Source of the DNA: Rhodospirillaceae bacterium
GTDB lineage: Bacteria; Pseudomonadota; Alphaproteobacteria; UBA8366
DNA length: 64,000 nt
Reading direction: 5' to 3'
Assembly (NCBI GenBank): GCA_002716125.1
Contig: PAZH01000004.1
Location: forward strand, 92,370-156,369
Shown: piece after piece, positions 57,958 through 64,000 of the stretch
Layout: the number at the start of each line of letters is the position of its first letter
How positions within the stretch are numbered: the stretch's first letter is position 1
Made by a program: the position numbers and the translations under genes
The notes under the pieces: model-generated
Database searches by the model: none
What the model was told of the DNA's origin: nothing
The model's input: the letters and a program-made list of their open reading frames with translations, nothing else

Positions 57958-59127
57958 GTGAGCAACGGCGATTTTCTTTTCACAAGTGAGTCGGTGTCCG
58001 AGGGACACCCTGATAAAATCTGCGATCGGATTTCCGATGAAGTCGTCGACGTATTCATGGCGACAGGCGAGAATGCCCGAGTCGGCTGCGAAACCTTAGT
58101 GACGACAAATCGTGTTGTATTGGCCGGCGAAGTCCGGGGGCCCGACAGCATTACCGCCGAGACGATGGAAGAACTTGCGCGGAAAGCCGTTCGTGAAATC
58201 GGATATGAGCAGGATACGTTCCATTGGCAGAATATGTCGGTCGACTGTTTTGTTCATTCGCAATCCGCTGATATTGCCCAAGGTGTCGATGCGGCGGGAA
58301 ATAAGGATGAAGGCGCCGGCGACCAAGGCTTAATGTTCGGATATGCATGCCGCGAAACGCCCGCCCTTATGCCGGCGCCGATTCATTACTGCCACGAAAT
58401 CTTAAAGAGCATGGCCGCCGCGCGTCATGCCGGCGAATTGCCTGGCATCGGCCCCGATTCAAAAAGTCAGCTGACGGTTCGCTACGAGAATGGCCAGCCG
58501 ACGGGCGCGACGTCGGTCGTCGTCTCAACGCAACATGCCGACGGCATGGATCAGGATGAAATCCGCGAACTCGTGCAGGCGCATGTTCTAAAAGTATTGC
58601 CGGACGGATGGATGTGCCCGGAGGACGAGTTCTATGTCAATCCGACCGGACGCTTTGTCATTGGCGGTCCGGACGGCGACGCCGGTTTGACCGGGCGTAA
58701 AATTATCGTCGATACCTATGGCGGCTCATCGCCCCATGGCGGCGGCGCATTCTCGGGCAAGGACCCCACGAAAGTCGACCGTTCCGCGGCCTACGCGGCT
58801 CGATATGTCGCAAAGAACATTGTGGCAGCCGATCTCGCAGATCGCTGCACGATTCAGATCGCTTATGCCATCGGTGTCTCGAAACCGCTCTCCGTCTATG
58901 TTGATACAGCGGGAACGGGCCGGGTTGATGACGGTAAGCTCGCGGCTGCGGCCCAGGAAGCGATGGACTTGAGTCCGCGTGGGATTCGCGAGCACCTAAA
59001 CCTTAGTCGACCGATTTACGCACGCACTTCGGCATACGGTCATTTCGGCCGCGAGCCGGAAGCGGACGGCGGCTTTTCATGGGAAGCGACCGACCTCGTG
59101 GATGCGTTGAAGTCGGCGCTGACCTAA
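57958..59127 (+). CDS. metK: S-adenosylmethionine synthetase
   Basis: A 389-residue enzyme that makes SAM from methionine and ATP. It starts [20 protein letters not shown] and has the [19 protein letters not shown] loop. GTG 57958 with AAGGGG upstream gives the family length. The frame stays open 65 codons upstream with ATG 57889, but that part lacks family sequence. The 57816-57957 leader has two short hairpins (near 57863 and 57902) and no recognised SAM riboswitch. Confidence 0.97.
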   Translation: MSNGDFLFTSESVSEGHPDKICDRISDEVVDVFMATGENARVGCETLVTTNRVVLAGEVRGPDSITAETMEELARKAVREIGYEQDTFHWQNMSVDCFVHSQSADIAQGVDAAGNKDEGAGDQGLMFGYACRETPALMPAPIHYCHEILKSMAAARHAGELPGIGPDSKSQLTVRYENGQPTGATSVVVSTQHADGMDQDEIRELVQAHVLKVLPDGWMCPEDEFYVNPTGRFVIGGPDGDAGLTGRKIIVDTYGGSSPHGGGAFSGKDPTKVDRSAAYAARYVAKNIVAADLADRCTIQIAYAIGVSKPLSVYVDTAGTGRVDDGKLAAAAQEAMDLSPRGIREHLNLSRPIYARTSAYGHFGREPEADGGFSWEATDLVDALKSALT

Positions 59128-59145
59128 GGCTCTTTTCGGCAGGTT

Positions 59146-59862
59146 ATGTCTTCGGATCATCGCCCGCCCCGTCGATTTTACGGACGCCGGCATGGTCGGC
59201 GTTTGCGCGCGGGCCGCGAACGCCTGCTTCAGGAGTTATTGCCGAAGCTGCAAATCGCATTGCCGGAAGGGCCTTTGAGCTTGCCGGATTTGTTTCCAGC
59301 CGACCGAGCTGCGTATTGGCTTGAGATCGGATTTGGGGGCGGCGAACATTTGTCTGCGCAGGCGAAAGCCCACCCGTCTGTCGGCTTTATCGGCTGCGAG
59401 CCGTTCATTAATGGCGTGGCGCGCCTTCTGACCGATATCGATCAAGAAGATTTAAGCAACATTCGATTGTTCACGGACGATGCCCGCCTCCTGATGGATC
59501 GCCTCGACGAAGCCGTTATCTCTCGTGCTTTTGTCCTGTTTCCGGATCCGTGGCCGAAGAAGCGGCATGCCGATCGGCGATTTATCAATCGGGAAAACCT
59601 CGACACGTTATCTCGGATTATGCGCGATGGGGCAGAGTTGAGGGTCGCCAGCGATGAAATGGGCTATATCAGGTGGACCCTGAAGCAGGTCCGTGGCCAT
59701 CCGGATTTCGAGTGGACGGCGGAAACGGGGCAGGATTGGCGAGGCCGTCCGGACGACTGGCCGCCAACGCGGTATGAGGGAAAAGCGCTTGCTGCGGGCC
59801 GGTCGTGTATCTATTTGCGCTTTCGTCGGCGCATTCGGACGAATGTCGAGCACTGTGGATAG
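59146..59862 (+). CDS. trmB: tRNA (guanine-N7-)-methyltransferase
   Basis: A 238-residue SAM-dependent methyltransferase for m7G46. The SAM motif is LEIGFGGGEHLSAQA; FPDPWPKKRHADRRF is the TrmB signature. It starts 18 bases after metK, so SAM supply and use are adjacent. The basic N-terminus (RPPRRFYGRRHGRRL) is typical. Confidence 0.95.
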   Translation: MSSDHRPPRRFYGRRHGRRLRAGRERLLQELLPKLQIALPEGPLSLPDLFPADRAAYWLEIGFGGGEHLSAQAKAHPSVGFIGCEPFINGVARLLTDIDQEDLSNIRLFTDDARLLMDRLDEAVISRAFVLFPDPWPKKRHADRRFINRENLDTLSRIMRDGAELRVASDEMGYIRWTLKQVRGHPDFEWTAETGQDWRGRPDDWPPTRYEGKALAAGRSCIYLRFRRRIRTNVEHCG

Positions 59863-59868
59863 AAATTT

Positions 59869-59899
59869 CTTGTAACGAATGGCCAAATCCCTTACATAG
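59869..59899 (+). promoter_or_regulatory. Promoter of the rimP-nusA-ylxR-infB operon
   Basis: CTTG (59869-59872), 18 bases, then CTTACATAG (59891-59899), identical in layout to the dnaK promoter apart from one base in the -10. It may be RpoH-type or sigma-70 (TTGTAA, 17 bases, TACATA). Transcription would start near 59906. Confidence 0.5.
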
Positions 59900-59917
59900 C
59901 GGGAAATAAATCCCATT

Positions 59918-59944
59918 CAGCATCGTGTAGATTTCGTGATGCTG
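59918..59944 (+). other. Hairpin in the rimP leader
   Basis: CAGCATC (59918-59924) and GATGCTG (59938-59944) form a perfect 7-bp stem with a 13-base loop, ahead of the terminator hairpin in the roughly 85-base rimP leader. It may be part of an attenuation mechanism. Confidence 0.45.
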
Positions 59945-59952
59945 ATCGTAGT

Positions 59953-59978
59953 GGGTGGGCCATGCGCCCGCCCTTTTT
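59953..59978 (+). terminator. Intrinsic terminator/attenuator in the rimP leader
   Basis: GGGTGGGC (59953-59960) and GCCCGCCC (59966-59973) pair over 8 bp with one U-G wobble, a CATGC loop and a TTTTT tract (59974-59978). It ends 11 bases before the rimP start codon, downstream of the operon promoter, so it probably attenuates rimP-nusA-infB transcription. It could also terminate readthrough from trmB. Confidence 0.7.
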
Positions 59979-59989
59979 AGTTGGAGAAC

Positions 59990-60499
59990 ATGAGCAACGC
60001 GCAAATGCAGGCCGTCGAGGCGTTGATCGCACCGTCGTTGACCGATTTAGGGTACGAGGTTGTCCGCGTGACGATGATGGGCGCGGAACGTCCGACATTG
60101 CAGGTTATGGCGGAGCGAGTGGACGAAGACGCGATGACAGTTGAGGATTGCGCCTCCATCAGTCGGACAGTTTCGGCAATCTTGGATGTTGAAGATCCGA
60201 TTTCCGGTGCGTATACGCTCGAAGTGAGTTCTCCTGGACTGGATCGACCGCTGGTGCGGCAAAAAGATTTTGAGCGTTACTCAGGCCTTGAGGCAAAGGT
60301 CGAGCTCCGCCAGGCCTTGAATGGGCAACGTCGCTATCGTGGTGTTTTGGCGGGATACGCGGATGGTGTCGTGACGATCGTCACCGAAAACGGAGCGACG
60401 GACTTGCCGTTCGATGAGATCGACAAGGCCAAATTGATTATTACGGATGAACTGCTAGCGGCCGGGTCGGCCGAAGCAGCAAAGCAAGGGCGAGCGTAA
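59990..60499 (+). CDS. rimP: Ribosome maturation factor RimP
   Basis: A 169-residue protein for 30S subunit assembly. LEVSSPGLDRPLVRQKDFERY is the family signature. ATG 59990 has GGAGA (59983-59987); the TTG 59981 in frame falls on the ribosome binding site. First gene of the rimP-nusA-ylxR-infB operon. Confidence 0.95.
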   Translation: MSNAQMQAVEALIAPSLTDLGYEVVRVTMMGAERPTLQVMAERVDEDAMTVEDCASISRTVSAILDVEDPISGAYTLEVSSPGLDRPLVRQKDFERYSGLEAKVELRQALNGQRRYRGVLAGYADGVVTIVTENGATDLPFDEIDKAKLIITDELLAAGSAEAAKQGRA

Positions 60500-60503
60500 G
60501 GAT

Positions 60504-62102
60504 ATGTCGGAAACAGCCGTTGTACAGAAGACCGAATTGTTGCAAGTGGCGGACGCCGTCGCTCGCGAGAAAGCCATCGACCGGGAGCAGGTTCTTGAGG
60601 CAATGGAACAGGCCATTCAAAAGGCGGGCCGCTCGAAGTACGGCCAAGAGCATGACATTCGTGCAATCATCGATCGTCGCTCCGGAGAAATTAGTTTGGC
60701 GCGATACATCGAAGTGGTCGAAGAAATTGAGAACGAAATCACACAAGTGACGCTCGACGAGGCGCATCGGCGCAAGAGCGACGCGGTGATCGGCGAGTTC
60801 ATTGTCGACCCTCTGCCGCCGATCGATTTCGGGCGCATCGCTGCGCAAACGGCAAAACAAGTTATCGTTCAGAAAGTGCGCGAAGCTGAGCGCGAGCGTC
60901 AATACGAAGAATACAAGGACCGCGCCGGCGAGGTTGTAAACGGCTTGGTGAAACGGATCGAGTTCGGCAATGTGACGGTCGATTTAGGCCGTGCAGAAGC
61001 CGTCTTGCGCCGAGAAGAATTGTTGCCGCGCGAGAGCTTCCGACGTGGCGACCGTGTTCGTGCCTATATCTACGATGTACGGCGCGAGATGCGTGGCCCT
61101 CAAATCTTCTTGTCGCGTGCGCATCCCGATTTCATGACCAAGCTGTTTGGGCAGGAAGTGCCGGAGATTTACGACGGCATCATCGATATTAAGGCCGTTG
61201 CACGGGACCCAGGCAGCCGGGCGAAAATCGCGGTTCTGTCGCACGATTCCAGTATCGATCCCGTCGGCGCCTGCGTTGGTATGCGGGGCAGCCGCGTTCA
61301 AGCGGTTGTCGCGGAACTGCAGGGCGAGAAGATCGATATTATCCCGTGGTCCATGGATCCGGCGACTTTTGTGGTCAACGCATTGGCGCCGGCCGAAGTC
61401 GCGAAGGTCGTTCTTGACGAAGACGCCGGCAAGATCGAAGTGGTCGTGCCGGATGAGCAGTTGAGTCTTGCGATTGGCCGACGCGGGCAAAACGTCCGAC
61501 TGGCCTCGATGCTGACCGGTTGGGAGATCGATATCCTCACGGAAGAGGAAGAAAGCGATCGCCGACAGCAGGAGCGTCGCGAACGAAGCGAACGCTTTAT
61601 GTCGGCTTTGGACGTCGACGATGTCTTGGCGCATCTCTTGGTGACGGAAGGGTTTACCAGCGTCGAGGAAGTCGCGTATGTGCCGCTGGAAGACCTCGTT
61701 GTCATCGAAGGGTTCGAAGAAGAGATCGCACAAGAATTGCAATTGCGGGCGCGCGATTTCCTCGAGGCCGAAAGCGAGCGTCTCGTCGAAGAGCGCCGGG
61801 CGCTCGGAATTGAAGATGCCTTGGCGGCGATTGAAGGGTTGAACTCGGCCATGCTCGTCTCGTTGGGTGAGCGGGAGATCAAGACGCTGGAAGACTTCGC
61901 CGACCTCGCCGGTGACGAACTTACCGACCCCGAAGAAGGATATTTACGCGAATACGGTATATCCCTCAGTGCGGCTAACGACATGATTATGGCGGCGCGC
62001 GTTGCCGCCGGCTGGTTCACGGCCGAAGAACTGGCGGCAAGCCAGGAAGAAACCGACGTGGAAGAGGGCGCGGAAGACGCGTCCGAACCTGCAGCGGTTT
62101 AA
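60504..62102 (+). CDS. nusA: Transcription termination/antitermination protein NusA
   Basis: A 532-residue protein: N-terminal RNA-polymerase-binding domain, S1 domain (about 137-200, with RGDRVRAYIYDVRREMRG), KH domains (ARDPGSRAKIAVLSHDSSID, then LSLAIGRRGQNVRLASML), and C-terminal helix-hairpin-helix repeats (about 370-500). It sits 4 bases after rimP. Confidence 0.97.
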   Translation: MSETAVVQKTELLQVADAVAREKAIDREQVLEAMEQAIQKAGRSKYGQEHDIRAIIDRRSGEISLARYIEVVEEIENEITQVTLDEAHRRKSDAVIGEFIVDPLPPIDFGRIAAQTAKQVIVQKVREAERERQYEEYKDRAGEVVNGLVKRIEFGNVTVDLGRAEAVLRREELLPRESFRRGDRVRAYIYDVRREMRGPQIFLSRAHPDFMTKLFGQEVPEIYDGIIDIKAVARDPGSRAKIAVLSHDSSIDPVGACVGMRGSRVQAVVAELQGEKIDIIPWSMDPATFVVNALAPAEVAKVVLDEDAGKIEVVVPDEQLSLAIGRRGQNVRLASMLTGWEIDILTEEEESDRRQQERRERSERFMSALDVDDVLAHLLVTEGFTSVEEVAYVPLEDLVVIEGFEEEIAQELQLRARDFLEAESERLVEERRALGIEDALAAIEGLNSAMLVSLGEREIKTLEDFADLAGDELTDPEEGYLREYGISLSAANDMIMAARVAAGWFTAEELAASQEETDVEEGAEDASEPAAV

Positions 62103-62111
62103 GGAGGATGT

Positions 62112-62756
62112 TTGGAGACCATGCTGGCTTCCGCGAAGCAGAACGACCGCGATACCGAGGTCGGCCCGGTGCGCCACTGCATTGTCAGTGGGGCGGCTCT
62201 GGGGCCGGGCGACGGCGTGCGGTTTGTCGTGGGGCCGAATGGTGAAGTCGTTCCGGATATCCTAGGAAAACTGCCCGGTCGAGGTCTCTGGGTCCGTTCA
62301 AGTGCGCAGGATATTTCGACCGCCATCGCAAAAGGCAAGTTTGCGCGAGCGGCACGCCGCCCGGTTATCGTAACAGATGGATTGGTCGAACAGGTCGAGC
62401 GTTTGTTGACAAAACGCTGTATCGACCTTATCGCCTTGGCACGTCGTGCTGGCGAAGCTGTGGCCGGCTACGAGAAAGTAAGATTGCGGTTGCGCGGTCG
62501 GACCGATGCGGTCGTCGTTATTGCGTATGACGGTGCGGATGGCAGCCGCGAGAAGATGAAGAATTTTGCGGACGGTATCCCGCTGATCGAATGTTTGCGG
62601 GCGGAAGAATTGGGCGCCGCGTTTGGGCGCGAAAAGACGGTCCATGTTGCATTGGGCGACGGTGGATTAGCGGAAAAGCTGCAGTTTGAAGCGCAGCGAT
62701 TGAAAGGTTTTCGTCCGTATGGACGAAATGGGGTGACGAATGACGCAGAAGAATGA
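62112..62756 (+). CDS. YlxR domain and L7Ae-like fused RNA-binding protein
   Basis: A 214-residue protein. The N-terminal DUF448/YlxR domain begins [13 protein letters not shown] and ends near residue 92. The C-terminal half resembles L7Ae/L30e ([20 protein letters not shown]), the fused form common in alphaproteobacteria. TTG 62112 lies 4 bases after AGGAGG; ATG 62121 is an alternative but poorly spaced. It overlaps infB by 17 bases. Confidence 0.88.
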   Translation: METMLASAKQNDRDTEVGPVRHCIVSGAALGPGDGVRFVVGPNGEVVPDILGKLPGRGLWVRSSAQDISTAIAKGKFARAARRPVIVTDGLVEQVERLLTKRCIDLIALARRAGEAVAGYEKVRLRLRGRTDAVVVIAYDGADGSREKMKNFADGIPLIECLRAEELGAAFGREKTVHVALGDGGLAEKLQFEAQRLKGFRPYGRNGVTNDAEE

Positions 62757-64000
62757 ACAGGATGGAAAGCTGACGCTTCGGCGGCCTGGACGTCTCGAGT
62801 TGAAGAAAACGGTTGAGACCGGTCAGGTTCGGCAGAGCTTCAGCCACGGACGTACGAAGGCGGTCACCGTCGAAGTCAAAAAGAAGCGGACCTTCGAACG
62901 CGGTGCCGGCGGCAACATGCGTGCGGTATCCGAAGCCGCCAACCCGGTCGAAGCCCCTGAAGTGGAAGCGGCCGGTGTTCCGGACCTGGGCAATCTTACC
63001 GAAGAAGAACGCGCGGCTCGTATCCGGGCATTGCGCGGTGCTGCGCATGATGAAGAACGTCGCCAAATCGCAGAGATAGAAGACCAGAAACGCCTCGAAG
63101 AGGAAGAAAAAGCGCGTAAGGAGGCAGAAGAGGCTGAGCAGAAGGCCGCGGAAGAGGAAGAAGCGAAGAAAAAGGCCGAAGCGGAACTTCAGGCGGCCGC
63201 CGAAGCGGCGGCTGCGGCAGCGCCCGCACCGGAAGAAGCGGCAGGCAATCGTCCGAAGCGAGCGGAGACGACACGCGCGGAGCCGCGCGGGAGTGCGGCG
63301 TCCGATCAGCCCTCAGGCGCGCCCGCGCGTCGACCAGGCAAACAAGAGACGGAGCAGCGTCCAACACCGCGTACGCGCAACGAACCGCGGCGTCGCGACC
63401 GCAAACTCACGATTACGCAAGCATTGGACGAGGCCGATGGGGTCGAGGAGGATCGCGTCAGAAGTTTGGCGGCGGTCCGCCGGGCGCGAGAGCGCGAGCG
63501 CCAACGCGCGAAGGAACAGCGCGATAGCGGGGAGATGCAAAAGATCGTGCGGGAGGTTGTCATTCCAGACACGATCTCCGTTTCCGACCTTGCGAACCGC
63601 ATGGCCATTCGTGGCGTTGATGTGGTCAAGGCACTGATGCGGCTCGATATTATGGCCAACGTCAACCATGTGTTGGACGCTGAGACGGCGGAGCTGATTG
63701 TCCAAGAATTTGGTCACAACGCGAAGTTGGTCTCGGAATCCGACGTTGAAATCGGCATTGAGGGCGAAGAGGACAAGTCTGAAGATTTGACGTCGCGCCC
63801 GCCGGTTGTCGCCGTCATGGGACACGTCGATCACGGCAAGACGTCGCTGCTAGATGCCTTGCGCGCAACGGATGTTGCGGCAGGTGAGGCCGGCGGCATC
63901 ACGCAACATATCGGCGCTTATCAGATTGACCTTTCCGACGGCCAGCGGATTACGTTTATCGATACGCCCGGCCACGCCGCCTTTACGGCCATGCGTGCAC
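62740..64000 (+). CDS. infB: Translation initiation factor IF-2 (partial, 3' end outside window)
   Basis: The first 420 residues of IF-2. A basic N-terminal segment ([15 protein letters not shown]), a long glutamate/alanine-rich region (about 100-170), the IF2_N domain, then the GTPase with G1 [14 protein letters not shown] and G3 [11 protein letters not shown] at the window edge. ATG 62740 overlaps the ylxR gene. Confidence 0.97.
   Translation, partial: MTQKNEQDGKLTLRRPGRLELKKTVETGQVRQSFSHGRTKAVTVEVKKKRTFERGAGGNMRAVSEAANPVEAPEVEAAGVPDLGNLTEEERAARIRALRGAAHDEERRQIAEIEDQKRLEEEEKARKEAEEAEQKAAEEEEAKKKAEAELQAAAEAAAAAAPAPEEAAGNRPKRAETTRAEPRGSAASDQPSGAPARRPGKQETEQRPTPRTRNEPRRRDRKLTITQALDEADGVEEDRVRSLAAVRRARERERQRAKEQRDSGEMQKIVREVVIPDTISVSDLANRMAIRGVDVVKALMRLDIMANVNHVLDAETAELIVQEFGHNAKLVSESDVEIGIEGEEDKSEDLTSRPPVVAVMGHVDHGKTSLLDALRATDVAAGEAGGITQHIGAYQIDLSDGQRITFIDTPGHAAFTAMRA

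Noticed and set aside
1..64000. tRNA genes, CRISPR arrays, insertion sequences or prophage
   Set aside because: Intergenic gaps are short and were read individually; none contained cloverleaf-like sequence, regular repeats, transposase or integrase frames.

Overview
The window looks like a chromosomal core segment of a moderately GC-rich alphaproteobacterium, most likely Rhodospirillales-like. The evidence is gene order and gene content: divergent hslVU and hisBHAFE, gshB/SirB1-like/BON/yraN/LppC, hemW-rdgB-rph facing hrcA-grpE, dnaKJ-dapB, mutS-glnD-murJ-trpS, tsaB-rimI then olsBA-miaB-phoH-ybeY-corC-lnt, and metK-trmB-rimP-nusA-ylxR-infB. MucR, OlsBA and a PhrR-like HTH protein also fit. 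I saw no rRNA or tRNA genes, CRISPR array, insertion sequence or prophage. Coding density is very high and no intergenic gap exceeds about 210 bases.

Layout. 1-3489: end of a lactate-utilisation locus (lutB tail, lutC), a Smr protein, an XRE regulator and the HslUV protease. 3583-8638: an SDR dehydrogenase and the histidine operon hisB-hisH-GNAT-hisA-hisF-hisE plus a HIT hydrolase. 8642-18358: a NaChBac-type voltage-gated sodium channel, a TcuA-like flavoprotein, comM, an orphan flagellin-like protein, glutathione synthetase, and an envelope cluster ending in an LppC-type lipoprotein. 18369-27823: hemW-rdgB-rph, then the heat-shock block hrcA-grpE, a DUF1848 protein, dnaK-dnaJ and dapB. 27836-36126: small membrane proteins and lipoproteins, endonuclease III, a bactofilin, a PfkB kinase, AmpG, a macrodomain protein and malic enzyme. 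36252-45617: mutS, glnD, murJ, trpS, a Usp protein and an Nfu-type Fe-S protein. 45670-57271: cell-wall hydrolase, polysaccharide deacetylase, RutE-like nitroreductase, tsaB-rimI, mucR, ornithine-lipid genes olsBA, and miaB-phoH-ybeY-corC-lnt. 57363-64000: an HTH regulator, metK, trmB and the rimP-nusA-ylxR-infB operon, with infB cut by the window edge.

Most functions are housekeeping: proteostasis (HslUV, HrcA, GrpE, DnaKJ), histidine and lysine synthesis, DNA repair (MutS, Nth, RdgB), envelope assembly (MurJ, LppC, AmpG, Lnt, CorC, SleB-like), nitrogen signalling (GlnD), and translation or transcription (TsaB, MiaB, YbeY, RimP, NusA, IF2).

The oddest signals are two otherwise intact genes, comM and lnt, each interrupted near the N-terminus by a single in-frame TAG although TAG is an ordinary stop elsewhere in the window. 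Other points of interest are the orphan flagellin-like protein, the sodium channel, a terminator-like hairpin in the rimP leader with a heat-shock-like promoter upstream, and several hairpins or palindromes ahead of dnaJ, dapB, nfuA, mucR and the metK-linked HTH gene. I found no convincing wholly new multigene system.
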